A stretch of 20,852 nt of DNA from positions 1 through 20,852 of IMG/VR virus record IMGVR_UViG_3300024344_000157; one strand, written 5' to 3'. Below are positions 1 through 7,532 of the stretch, one piece after another. Within the stretch, counting starts at the first letter, position 1. Every line of letters starts with the position of its first letter. A program made the translations under genes and the position numbers. Source of the stretch: a virus. The notes below the pieces were generated by a model. The model was not told the DNA's origin and ran no database searches. It was given only the letters and a program-made list of their open reading frames with translations.

Positions 1-601
1 CATGAGTTAATGTAACATCTTGGTCATCTCCTAAATTAATTACAGCCTCATCTGCAAGATAAAGATCACTAAATTCTAAGGAGGTTGTACCTAATGCAGC
101 ACCGTCAGAAGCATCTGGAACAAATGCAGTTGTGGCAGTTATTGTAGTTCCCTGGACTGTACTTGATCCAGTAAGCGCACCAGTAACAGCTAATGTACCA
201 GCGATAGTAGCATTTTCGTCAATATCAAGTGTATCTATATGTGCAGTACCATCTATATAAAGATCTTTAAATTCGTTTGATGCACCACCTAAATCTATAT
301 CATTATCTGTTATAGGCAGAATAGATCCATCTTGGATACGAACTTGTTGTGTAGCAGTAGAACTAACTTCCGTATAAAATTCTATGTGATTATTAGTAGT
401 ATCTATCAGTACAGCATTCTTCTGGTCTGCATCTGCTATACGATCTATGGGTGGGCCTTCTGCTGCCGTACCGTCATGTGAGTGACCCGTGGAATTGTTG
501 AATGCTGCTAGTACTTGGTTAAACTCTGCATTAAGAGGAGAAGCAGAAACTACCTCACCACTAACTATCTGTGCTGTTGATTGTCTAGTATATCCTGCCA
601 T
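1..601 (-). CDS. Tail fibre / tail-attached structural protein, N-terminal 200 residues (partial)
   Basis: Open minus-strand frame that starts with ATG at 601-599 and runs off the left edge without a stop. The start overlaps the stop of the upstream nozzle gene as TAATG, which fixes the start. The N-terminus (MAGYTRQSTAQIVSGEVV, then LNAEFNQVLAAFNNSTGHSHDG) is the type of virion-attachment segment common on marine podovirus fibres. It is followed by short beta-type repeats with Asp/Gly/Leu spacing: DIDLGGASNEFKDLYIDG near residues 98-115, and again LGTTSLEFSDLYLADEAVIN near 170-189. Such EF-DLY repeats are typical of fibre shafts. The receptor-binding C-terminus lies outside the window, so host-recognition domains cannot be assessed. 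It is the last gene seen in the structural module and is translationally coupled to the nozzle gene. Fibre role is family-based; the frame itself is certain. Confidence 0.8.
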   Translation of the reverse strand, partial: MAGYTRQSTAQIVSGEVVSASPLNAEFNQVLAAFNNSTGHSHDGTAAEGPPIDRIADADQKNAVLIDTTNNHIEFYTEVSSTATQQVRIQDGSILPITDNDIDLGGASNEFKDLYIDGTAHIDTLDIDENATIAGTLAVTGALTGSSTVQGTTITATTAFVPDASDGAALGTTSLEFSDLYLADEAVINLGDDQDVTLTH

Positions 602-2709
602 TATCTGTATCCTGCATCCTGATAAGTTATAGAAAACCCACTAATGCTGTAGGGTGCTTGGGTTCCTGTTGATGTTATAACTAAAGAAATTGCCCTACCT
701 GATCCTTGAATATTTGTTTCCAGTATGGGACTAGATGATCCATCGAAGCTAAAAGTAGAATCGTATGTTGCCCCTGTAGTAGTATACCTTGCTAATGCTC
801 CTGCTGTTGTTAATGAGTATGTATTTGGATCTGGAACATTTGGATCATCCCAATCATACGATATACCTAAATTAATTGTAGAACTCCCCTCTGGTCGGGT
901 AAATAATGATAGATGTTGAAATATTTTGCGTTTTTCGGTAGAGTCGAAATATAGAAATGGCGATGCGTAAACAGCAGTAACATCAGCAGTATTGAATGTA
1001 TTGCCACTTTCCTGCTTAAATATTTCACCATTGCCATCCCCGTGTAACACTGTTTCTACTTTATTTATTAAACCGCTTGTAGCTACAAATGCTCTTATAC
1101 CTAATAATTCACCAAACTCCCATCCGACTCTTCTATCTGCAAACCGTAGACCCCCTACTATACCTGCTGTATCTGACGCTGCCGTACTAGTAGAAGGAAA
1201 GAAATACCTAAATTGAGATTTGTTTCTTATAACTACAGATGTCATATTATCTAGATCGTGGCTACTGGGTAAACCTTGCAGTAATTGTTGTATAGGTTTA
1301 GAAATAGTTTGCAGTTCTATGTCACCAATTCTTGCCGTACCTTGGATAGGCCGAATACCATCAGACGCTAGAAATAAAACATCTCCACCTATTTCCATTA
1401 TACTATCTGTAGCAATACATCCTACATTACTGGTTACGTCTTGTATAGCAAATGTGGTGGTTGCATCTGCTACTATTTTTTTAATTTCGCTTTCCCCAAA
1501 TACAAATAGTGCATCTCTAAACGGGGCAATACCTACGACACTAAAGCCCATGTCCAATACATTTGCAGACCCAGTAAAATCATCATCATCACCAGCTGTC
1601 GTATATAAAACATAACTAGACCCACCTGCACCTGCACCTGTTGGAAAACCTGCATAAAATACTCTATTAGAAAACAACGCAGATACTTTTGCACCTTCAG
1701 GGTCTTTAGGATCTGTGTTTGCAGTATGCGTAGTAAATGTAGACCCTGTAATTTTACACGGTAAATTCACACCATCTGTTAATACAACGCTTACTTCGCT
1801 TTCTAAGTCGTTAAATGAATGCCGTACTTTAGACACACCTATTGATGATCTAAATGAATGTACTCTTGTCCAACCTCCTGTAGTATATTTCCATATTGTG
1901 TAGTATTGGCTATATTTAGCTGTTACTGAACTACCGCCACCTGTTGCACTGCTGGTTGCAGCTGAAGTAAACGTAAGAGTATACTGATTTGCATTTGGCA
2001 CTGTTGCAACAGTCATCTCTACACTATTTGGTGCTATACCTCCAACTGATGATATACCCGATAAAGTAACGAAGTTGCCTACGGACAAACCATGTGCAGT
2101 GTGAGCAACAGTTATGATAGCACTTTCATCTGTAGTGGTTATAGGGTTTGCACCTAAAGTAAATGTTTTTGCTGCCGATACGTCAAAGTATTTAAATGTT
2201 ACTGAGCTACCCCCGTCACTGCCTGAACCACTGGCGTTAGACGTAAATGCAACTGTATAACTATTAGCATCAACAACAGATGCAACAGTCATTTCTACAT
2301 CGTTTGGCGTTATGCCGTTTACAGCATCTGAACCTGAGAATATAACTCTGTCGCTTACTGCTAAACCGTGACTAGTGTGGGCTACAGTAATTGTAGAGCT
2401 TCCACTGCTGGTAGTAAAAGGATCAGTTCCTAAAGATCCAGTATAATCACCATCATTTCTTCGTATAGCGTAAGGTGTACCTTCTAATATAAACAACCCT
2501 ATTACAGACCCTACTCCTGTTACACTCCCATAACTAGAGTCATATGATGTATAACCGTTAATTCTTCTGTACCCACCAAACTGAGATATTTCCATATTTA
2601 ACATACGTAATGCAGCGCCAGGGAAAGACGTAGCTAGTGTAAGTGCATCCTCATTAGTATATAAACCACCACGACTGCTTACGGTAACATCTCTTAGCGC
2701 ATCTACCAT
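601..2709 (-). CDS. Tail nozzle / stabilisation protein (P22 gp10- or T7 gp12-like role), 702 aa
   Basis: Large minus-strand gene directly after the adaptor gene, with start and stop overlapping as TAATG. The N-terminal segment has the PGAALRMLNMEISQFGGYRRINGY pattern (split here: PGAALRMLNMEIS then QFGGYRRINGY, residues 30-53) seen in phage stabilisation/nozzle proteins. Residues about 290-560 read as repeated short beta blades (LFVFGESEIKKI, VLFLASDGIRPIQG), consistent with the beta-propeller of nozzle proteins that extend the portal-adaptor channel and close the tail tip. Two copies of a domain of about 83 residues (residues 93-175 and 185-267, period 92 aa) are inserted before the propeller; each has an AHT-HGL motif. 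Family assignment rests on order (adaptor then nozzle then fibre) plus sequence style. Low Cys, high Ser/Thr/Gly composition fits a virion protein. Confidence 0.75.
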   Translation of the reverse strand: MVDALRDVTVSSRGGLYTNEDALTLATSFPGAALRMLNMEISQFGGYRRINGYTSYDSSYGSVTGVGSVIGLFILEGTPYAIRRNDGDYTGSLGTDPFTTSSGSSTITVAHTSHGLAVSDRVIFSGSDAVNGITPNDVEMTVASVVDANSYTVAFTSNASGSGSDGGSSVTFKYFDVSAAKTFTLGANPITTTDESAIITVAHTAHGLSVGNFVTLSGISSVGGIAPNSVEMTVATVPNANQYTLTFTSAATSSATGGGSSVTAKYSQYYTIWKYTTGGWTRVHSFRSSIGVSKVRHSFNDLESEVSVVLTDGVNLPCKITGSTFTTHTANTDPKDPEGAKVSALFSNRVFYAGFPTGAGAGGSSYVLYTTAGDDDDFTGSANVLDMGFSVVGIAPFRDALFVFGESEIKKIVADATTTFAIQDVTSNVGCIATDSIMEIGGDVLFLASDGIRPIQGTARIGDIELQTISKPIQQLLQGLPSSHDLDNMTSVVIRNKSQFRYFFPSTSTAASDTAGIVGGLRFADRRVGWEFGELLGIRAFVATSGLINKVETVLHGDGNGEIFKQESGNTFNTADVTAVYASPFLYFDSTEKRKIFQHLSLFTRPEGSSTINLGISYDWDDPNVPDPNTYSLTTAGALARYTTTGATYDSTFSFDGSSSPILETNIQGSGRAISLVITSTGTQAPYSISGFSITYQDAGYR
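1909..2433 (-). repeat. Tandem duplicated domain inside the nozzle gene (2 units, 276-bp period)
   Basis: Residues 93-175 and 185-267 of the 702-aa protein align with a 92-residue offset. Shared elements in order are ITVAHT-HGL, a V/F-SG turn, GI-PN-VEMTVA, an AN-YT-FTS strand, and a G-SSVT-KY end. The HGL-x-V-G/D pattern resembles small beta modules found in phage hub and fibre proteins. The DNA copies have diverged, so the duplication is not recent. Confidence 0.75.
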
Positions 2710-3425
2710 TAAGGGTTACCATGTGGAACATTCAGTAGACGATTAACGCGAGTATCTCTTACATCTACAAATCTATTTATAAGAAGAGTACGCATTCTTT
2801 CTATGCCTTCGTCAAACTTTGCCTTTGCTATTGCTGCCTGTTGAGAATTGTCCCTAAAGATAAAGCAGTGATATAACGCACCATCTAATACAACGTGTTT
2901 GAATGCGTCTGGTACACTCATTGTATCTGTAGATGCAGATAAATCTGTTGCATATGCAAAGTAATCATAACTTACACTGTAGGCTGCATCAGGTACAGGG
3001 GTAAATCCTACTTTTGTGTCTAGTGTTCTGTATACATATATAGGCTGATCCCTGTCTCCAGTACCTGCTTCTGCATCCCTTTCAAAGTATCTTCTATTAT
3101 ACGAGTCATAGTTTAATAGTTTTAACACTCTGGCAGAATAGTTATTGTCTGCATCATAATTTATTCTAAACGAATCCCAATCTGCTATTTTTAAATCTGT
3201 AGCCAATGAATATTGATTTGTACCTGCTACAAGTGTAATTGTGCCTGTACTATGATTAAACGGAAACTCAAATTCTTTTTGTGATATTTCTTGTAAAGAC
3301 GCATTTACTGCATCTTTTACTAATGCCCTAAAGCCAGTGGCGGTTGCAAAATCTGTGGAAGTAAGCTCCACTTCATTCAACCGCCTCAACGTATCATTAA
3401 CTAATGTAATAAAAGTTGTAGCCAT
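2709..3425 (-). CDS. Head-tail adaptor (SU10 / T7 gp11-like neck protein), 238 aa
   Basis: The protein begins MATTFITLVNDTLRRLNEVEL and has an N-terminal helical part (LVNDTLRRLNEV; ALVKDAVNASLQEISQ). A beta-rich middle follows (residues about 55-170, with TITLVAGTNQYSLATDLK and the YYFAYATDLS-like segment), then a C-terminal helix (AIAKAKFDEGIERMRTLLINR). This helix/beta-barrel/helix plan matches adaptor proteins that form the 12-mer ring below the portal in short-tailed phages. Length is usual for the family (about 190-240 aa). It lies between the capsid genes and the nozzle gene and shares a TAATG overlap with the latter. The RBS is weak (TTGGA six bases before ATG at 3425). A hairpin in the 58-nt gap upstream separates it from the capsid genes. 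Function is by homology style and position. Confidence 0.75.
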   Translation of the reverse strand: MATTFITLVNDTLRRLNEVELTSTDFATATGFRALVKDAVNASLQEISQKEFEFPFNHSTGTITLVAGTNQYSLATDLKIADWDSFRINYDADNNYSARVLKLLNYDSYNRRYFERDAEAGTGDRDQPIYVYRTLDTKVGFTPVPDAAYSVSYDYFAYATDLSASTDTMSVPDAFKHVVLDGALYHCFIFRDNSQQAAIAKAKFDEGIERMRTLLINRFVDVRDTRVNRLLNVPHGNP

Positions 3426-3447
3426 ATCATATCCAAATTAAGATAAA

Positions 3448-3475
3448 GGGGTAGCCCAAACTAATGAACTACCCC
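3448..3475 (-). terminator. Hairpin between decoration and adaptor genes, probable weak terminator
   Basis: On the minus strand GGGGTAG (3475-3469) pairs perfectly with CTACCCC (3454-3448) across a 14-nt loop, and TTTATCTT follows. It sits in the only sizeable gap between capsid genes and tail genes. A partial terminator here would lower tail-gene expression relative to capsid proteins. The T-tract is interrupted, so this may instead be an RNA-processing or stabilising stem. Confidence 0.45.
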
Positions 3476-3483
3476 AAAATCTA

Positions 3484-4008
3484 TTATGCTAATGCATCCC
3501 TTGCGGCAGCGGCAGCTTCTGCTCCAGATTCATTGCAATCAATGAGTGTAGCATATACACGCAACCTACCTGTAGCAGGGGCTGCTCCAGCAATCAGACA
3601 GTCAATCGTATCTGTAGTAGATACAAATTGAGTGTAAGTTGAAGCTGCAGAACCTACAACAGTGTTGGTTTGACCGTTTGTACCAGCTGCACAGAAACCA
3701 GTTGATGTAATATTAGCACCATCAACGATATCGTCACCTGCTGCAAAGTCCATATCTAAAGTGCAACTTGAAGTAAACGCTTTCATTACTTCTGCACCAG
3801 CATTAATTACAAGAGTACCTGCTGGAATTTCAAGAAGTTGAAAGATATCACCGTCTGCACCAGAATATCCTTTTGCAACCAAGTCATCAATATCAAGATA
3901 TGCCTCAACATTATACATACTATGGTTCATGCTTACCCCTGGAAGGGCTGCAATAGTACTGGCTCCTACACCTGTAGTAGAGGAGCTTGTCATATCATAA
4001 GTAGCCAT
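3484..4008 (-). CDS. Putative capsid decoration / head-fibre-like structural protein, 174 aa
   Basis: Small protein encoded 12 nt downstream of the major capsid gene. A strong RBS (GGGAG, 7 nt before ATG at 4008) overlaps the end of the capsid gene, so the two are co-transcribed. The sequence is rich in Ala, Ser, Thr, Asp and Gly, with predicted beta strands and no catalytic motif: MATYDMTSSSTTGVG at the start, GDIFQLLEIPAGTLVINAG in the middle, GRLRVYATLIDC near the end. The C-terminus is Ala-rich (GAEAAAAARDALA). Four cysteines (SSC, GFC, IDC, IDC) are unusual for a phage structural protein and could form disulphides or be buried. Proteins of this size immediately after the coat gene are usually decoration or cement proteins; that role is inferred from position and composition only. 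Confidence 0.6.
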   Translation of the reverse strand: MATYDMTSSSTTGVGASTIAALPGVSMNHSMYNVEAYLDIDDLVAKGYSGADGDIFQLLEIPAGTLVINAGAEVMKAFTSSCTLDMDFAAGDDIVDGANITSTGFCAAGTNGQTNTVVGSAASTYTQFVSTTDTIDCLIAGAAPATGRLRVYATLIDCNESGAEAAAAARDALA

Positions 4009-4020
4009 GATTTATCTCCC

Positions 4021-5085
4021 TTAACCAGCTATGTTATAATGGGCGCGAACAAGAGCTTCAGGACGAAGAATCTTGCGACCATATAAATGCATACCACGAA
4101 CGATGTCAGCAAAGCTGTCATTGTCACGATATGTTTCTACCTTCTCTACCTGAGAAGCAGAGGCAACGGCAGAGTCATGTCCTGCAACAATCGCTCCATA
4201 GTGTGCGCTTGAACCATTGGTATCTACTGTACCTGGGCCAGTTCCTATAGATGGAAGATTGTTAGACATATAAACTCTAAAACCACGAACCATGCCAGAG
4301 ATAATACGTCCATTTCTTAGAATGTCCGTGCTACCTGAAGAAAAGTCGTTACTTAATAGTTTAGAGTTTTCATCGTTTAGCTGTTCTGCAAACACAGGAT
4401 CGACAACAACCCATCGACCATCACGGTCTACGTTTTGCTGATCAAGTAAACGAGCCATACGGTTTAGCACTTCCAAAGGAGTTGCTTCACCAGTAGATCC
4501 GTCTGCATGAGTTGCAATAGAGTCAGTAGTAGCACCACCCGACACAAAACTTGCGCGAGAGACTAACATAGAAGCTAGTAGACCTGTAGCAGCAACAGTG
4601 CTGATTGGGTCAGTACCAGATTTACTAGCAGCAGTTCCAGCAGTAGCAGCAACAGAACTAATAGTTGCTTGTTGGAAACCAGACAAGTATCCTAGTACAT
4701 CCATGTCAAATTGATCTTTTAGGCGATAACCTGCACGATCACTTGCCATTGACTCAAAGTTCACATGAGAATGTGCTTCTTCGATGTCGTCAATTTTAAA
4801 AGCAAAGTAGTTTGCTTTGTCTACAACGAGCGTGAAATCTTCGTCATCGAGATCCTGTGGAGTTACTTGAGTTCCACGGGCATACTCTTTAACGGTAATT
4901 TCAGGCTCTTTGATGATACGAACTGTATCACCGAAGTTTGCGATTTCACCAAAGTAATCACTGTTGGTGATATCTTCTACGACGCTAGTTTTACGAAAAG
5001 CCGACTGAACTTTTTTACTGTAAATTACAGGTGAAAAGTTACCATTCGGGAGGTTTCCGTAACCAGCAGCTGTCTTAAAAGCCAT
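4021..5085 (-). CDS. Major capsid protein, 354 aa (HK97-fold type)
   Basis: Forms the icosahedral head shell. The 354-aa product lies immediately after the scaffold gene and before the decoration-like gene. It has the look of a P22/SU10-type coat: an N-terminal arm (MAFKTAAGYGNLPNGNFSPV), a beta-rich E-loop-like segment (GDTVRIIKEPEITVKEYARG, residues about 53-72), a long spine helix (YRLKDQFDMDVLGYLSGFQ, about 122-140), an Ala/Ser/Thr-rich stretch (about 141-200), and an A-domain with DGRWVVVDPVFAEQL. The start at 5085 is supported by the strongest RBS in the window: GGAGGA, 5 nt upstream. A consensus-like promoter about 190 nt upstream (5278-5305) and a structured leader give this gene its own transcription, as expected for the most abundant virion protein. 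No protease gene and no obvious N-terminal delta domain are seen; scaffold is a separate gene. Confidence 0.88.
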   Translation of the reverse strand: MAFKTAAGYGNLPNGNFSPVIYSKKVQSAFRKTSVVEDITNSDYFGEIANFGDTVRIIKEPEITVKEYARGTQVTPQDLDDEDFTLVVDKANYFAFKIDDIEEAHSHVNFESMASDRAGYRLKDQFDMDVLGYLSGFQQATISSVAATAGTAASKSGTDPISTVAATGLLASMLVSRASFVSGGATTDSIATHADGSTGEATPLEVLNRMARLLDQQNVDRDGRWVVVDPVFAEQLNDENSKLLSNDFSSGSTDILRNGRIISGMVRGFRVYMSNNLPSIGTGPGTVDTNGSSAHYGAIVAGHDSAVASASQVEKVETYRDNDSFADIVRGMHLYGRKILRPEALVRAHYNIAG

Positions 5086-5202
5086 TGATTCCTCCGTTAT
5101 AGCTTATATCACGTAAGTACAGGGCATTTTCTATATGTGGGTGACCTCGTAACTAAGAGGGGCCAACTAGTAAAATGGTAGCCAACCTACTTCTTCTTCT
5201 AT

Positions 5203-5232
5203 TATAAAAATATATGATTTTGCATTTTTATA
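5203..5232. promoter_or_regulatory. AT-rich 9-bp stem-loop in the capsid-gene leader
   Basis: TATAAAAAT (5203-5211) and ATTTTTATA (5224-5232) are perfect inverted repeats with a 12-nt loop. It lies in the transcribed leader between the predicted capsid promoter and the capsid RBS. It has no GC stem, so it is unlikely to terminate transcription; a role in mRNA stability is possible. Confidence 0.4.
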
Positions 5233-5255
5233 TACGTAGCTGTTCTAGACAGGGG

Positions 5256-5275
5256 TATATCATGCAAGTGATATA
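5256..5275. promoter_or_regulatory. Perfect inverted repeat at the predicted capsid-promoter start site
   Basis: TATATCA (5256-5262) and TGATATA (5269-5275) are a perfect 7-bp inverted repeat with a 6-nt spacer. The predicted +1 of the minus-strand promoter at 5278-5305 falls at about 5271, inside the right arm. It could be an operator for a dimeric repressor or activator, or a 5'-end hairpin that protects the capsid mRNA. Confidence 0.5.
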
Positions 5276-5277
5276 TA

Positions 5278-5305
5278 GTTATATTTAATTAATTTATTTT
5301 GTCAA
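5278..5305 (-). promoter_or_regulatory. Sigma-70-type promoter for the major capsid gene
   Basis: On the minus strand a perfect -35 TTGACA (5305-5300) is followed by a 16-bp AT-rich spacer and a -10 TATAAC (5283-5278, 5 of 6 to consensus). It lies 7 nt or more beyond the scaffold stop codon and reads towards the capsid gene, leaving a leader of about 185 nt. Confidence 0.75.
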
Positions 5306-5312
5306 CAATTAT

Positions 5313-6185
5313 TTACATTGCTGCACCAGAAATGTCGTAAATAAAGGTTCCATTACGTATAGATGCCGTAATTGCTTCTTCATTTGCGTCATATTCTCTA
5401 CCTGACATCTTTTGAACATCAGATTCTTTAAACCCACCCCTTTTATTTGCACCAGTATCTGCTCTAGGAGTACCCTTTACAGATACGCTGTCCGCTGCAT
5501 TTGTAGGTGTAGATGTTTTTTTAGTTGCCTTTCTTTCTGCCTTATAGAGCGTGATTGCTTTTGCACAACCATAAGCATCTGTGTCATTTTCGTAAAGTGC
5601 ATCCTGTACCCATTTCGGCTGTACTGATGCCCATTCATGAAAGGCAGGGTCTTTACGTATATTATCGTAGTCAGGGTGAAAGGTGTGTAACTCAGTTTCT
5701 GCTTTTTCACGAACTACATTCTTACGCATTTCCTGTAGCTCTTTCATTTCTTTTTGCAGATCGTCTGACATTTCTCCAGACTTTTTAATTGCAATCGACT
5801 CCATCATCTTTGCAACATCTGGGTATTTTTTAGACCATGTAGCAATCTCTGCTTCTGACTTAGGCAGATTTACAGATTTTTTAGTTAAGTCATTTATTTG
5901 AGACTGTAGCTTCTTTATCTGTTTTTTATGATCGTCCTGTACACGTTGATTGTGCCTACGTAAATCACCGTATCTTTTCTTGAACGTAAGTTCTTCAGCA
6001 TCTAAGGTTTCGTTTTCTTCCTCATCTGCTTTTATCTCTTCCTGTTCTTGCGTCAGGGCATCTCGTTGAGCTATTAGTTCTTTTAACTCTGTCTCTTCGT
6101 CTATGTCTCTTTTGTATTTTCTTTTGGTATTTACAACGTGTCCTTTAATATTGGACGTATCTTCAATTTGTTCTTCGATTGCCAT
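5313..6185 (-). CDS. Capsid scaffolding protein, 290 aa
   Basis: Highly charged, Lys/Glu-rich protein encoded directly upstream of the major capsid gene, the usual place for a scaffold that templates procapsid assembly and is then lost. Residues about 30-165 are strongly helical with coiled-coil character (LKELIAQRDALTQEQEEIKA; HKKQIKKLQSQINDLTKK; LQKEMKELQEMRKN). A Trp-containing folded segment follows (FHPDYDNIRKDPAFHEWASV, residues about 170-190). The C-terminal 60 residues are polar and probably flexible (ATKKTSTPTNAAD) and end in a helix plus short tail (YDISGAAM), which could hold the coat-binding part. Start ATG at 6185 has a good RBS, GGAG 7 nt upstream. No protease motif is visible, so it is not an obvious protease-scaffold fusion. 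Confidence 0.8.
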   Translation of the reverse strand: MAIEEQIEDTSNIKGHVVNTKRKYKRDIDEETELKELIAQRDALTQEQEEIKADEEENETLDAEELTFKKRYGDLRRHNQRVQDDHKKQIKKLQSQINDLTKKSVNLPKSEAEIATWSKKYPDVAKMMESIAIKKSGEMSDDLQKEMKELQEMRKNVVREKAETELHTFHPDYDNIRKDPAFHEWASVQPKWVQDALYENDTDAYGCAKAITLYKAERKATKKTSTPTNAADSVSVKGTPRADTGANKRGGFKESDVQKMSGREYDANEEAITASIRNGTFIYDISGAAM

Positions 6186-6218
6186 TAGTATTCTCCTAGC
6201 ATCAGGGGCCTCAAGTAG

Positions 6219-6251
6219 CCTTTCACCGCGAAAGGGGTATCGGGTAGCCCG
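6219..6251. promoter_or_regulatory. Two adjacent small hairpins upstream of the scaffold gene
   Basis: CCTTTC (6219-6224) pairs with GAAAGG (6230-6235) across a 5-nt loop. CGGG (6241-6244) pairs with CCCG (6248-6251) across 3 nt. Both lie in the 78-nt gap between the 422-aa internal-protein gene and the scaffold gene. No T-run follows on the minus strand, so a terminator is unlikely; processing sites or translational control are possible. Confidence 0.35.
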
Positions 6252-6263
6252 TAAAGTTTAACG

Positions 6264-7532
6264 TCACGTAGTTGATGTTGGTGACATTAAACTATTCTTA
6301 ATTGGAATTTCTTTATCAATACCTTCTATTTGCATTGTTTGCTTTACTAGATCCTTAAGATCAGGAAATGTTTTTTGTTTTTTACTTGAATCTTCATCTG
6401 CACTTCCAACCTCTTCTCCTGCCTCTACACCTGCATCTACTGTATCTTCTATATTACCAGGAACTGTTTCAGAAAAATCAATTATATCTTGTGCAATTCC
6501 AGATAGTTGATCTCCTATTGCTCCTGATATATCCAATCCAAATGGACTTCCACCTATTCCTTCTTTTCCAGTTGCTGCATTTATAACATTACCTATTGCC
6601 AATGTTGCTGCAATAGCTGGACTTACGCCACTTAAAATTCCAGCTAACGTATTTGTAAATCCTACAACGCCAGGGTTTTCTGTTTGGAAACCTTTTTCTG
6701 TAAGTTCGTTAAGATCTAACTGCGCTGATGTAGGATCGTGTTCGTGTCTAGCGTTTGCTACCGCGTCTACAAATCCAACCTTGTCTGGGGTTGCATCAAG
6801 TGCTTGCAAACCTTTTTCATTATTGAGTAACCCATAAGTTCTAGCTTGAGCTAATTCTGCATTTGAAAAATCTTTAGTCACTCTGTCGTAAAGATCAGCA
6901 TACTCTATAGGTTTTTCAATTCCCACAATATTTTGAGTTGCCTCTTGCATTTCTGTTAAACCTTCTTGTAATTCTTGCATTTCTTCTGGTGTAGCTACTC
7001 CAAGTCCTGTCTCATCATCTTCTCCTGCAACTCCTCCTCCTACTCCATCATTGGGGCCAGAGGGTTCCCCCATCCCTCCCATCATCATTTTTAATACATT
7101 ATCTTCTTCTTCTATTTCTTCCTTATCTTTGCCATCAAAATCTACTTCTATTACATTATCCTCAAACAATTCCATCTGTTCGTCCATATTGTCTTCTTTA
7201 TCATCTTCTTCTTGATCGGACATATCATCTTGCATTGCCTGTATGTCTACTTCTACAATTTCTAATTGAGGCTTATCTTGCTCTTTTGTTTCAACAGGCT
7301 CACCGTCCTCATCTACCTTATGCAGTCTGCCATCTTGTTGCATAGACATAAGACCACATTTCGCCATCATATGCATCTCTTCTAGATGTTTTATACCCCA
7401 ATACCGTACAACATCAGCAGGTATTACATACTCACCCTCTGATAGCATTACAGGTATATCGTCAGCTACTTCTTCTTCTAAAGAGCCAAACGGCACTTTG
7501 TTCTCCTCAAAGGGTTTGTCGTAGTTCATCAT
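6264..7532 (-). CDS. Internal virion / ejection-type protein with LSEGEYVIPADVV domain, 422 aa
   Basis: The start is placed at ATG 7532. An in-frame TTG at 7547 would lengthen it by five residues, but its GGAG is exactly the RBS for 7532 (9-nt spacing). The gene overlaps the end of the 1512-aa gene by 26 nt. Residues 25-70 carry DDIPVMLSEGEYVIPADVV followed by RYWGIKHLEEM and a Cys-containing AKCGLMSM segment, a pattern I recognise from structural genes of marine phages but without an assigned biochemical role. Residues about 100-146 are extremely acidic. Residues 150-170 are Met/Gly-rich. Residues about 289-321 form a hydrophobic, Ala/Gly-rich helix pair (LAGILSGVSPAIAATLAIGN) able to enter a membrane. 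The C-terminus is polar. Position between the large internal protein and the scaffold suggests an ejected internal protein; that is inference. Confidence 0.6.
   Translation of the reverse strand: MMNYDKPFEENKVPFGSLEEEVADDIPVMLSEGEYVIPADVVRYWGIKHLEEMHMMAKCGLMSMQQDGRLHKVDEDGEPVETKEQDKPQLEIVEVDIQAMQDDMSDQEEDDKEDNMDEQMELFEDNVIEVDFDGKDKEEIEEEDNVLKMMMGGMGEPSGPNDGVGGGVAGEDDETGLGVATPEEMQELQEGLTEMQEATQNIVGIEKPIEYADLYDRVTKDFSNAELAQARTYGLLNNEKGLQALDATPDKVGFVDAVANARHEHDPTSAQLDLNELTEKGFQTENPGVVGFTNTLAGILSGVSPAIAATLAIGNVINAATGKEGIGGSPFGLDISGAIGDQLSGIAQDIIDFSETVPGNIEDTVDAGVEAGEEVGSADEDSSKKQKTFPDLKDLVKQTMQIEGIDKEIPIKNSLMSPTSTT

Noticed and set aside
725-1903. Open frames of 60-130 codons on the plus strand opposite the nozzle gene
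   Set aside because: They lie fully antisense to a well-supported gene, lack RBS sequences and have composition typical of reverse-complement coding DNA.
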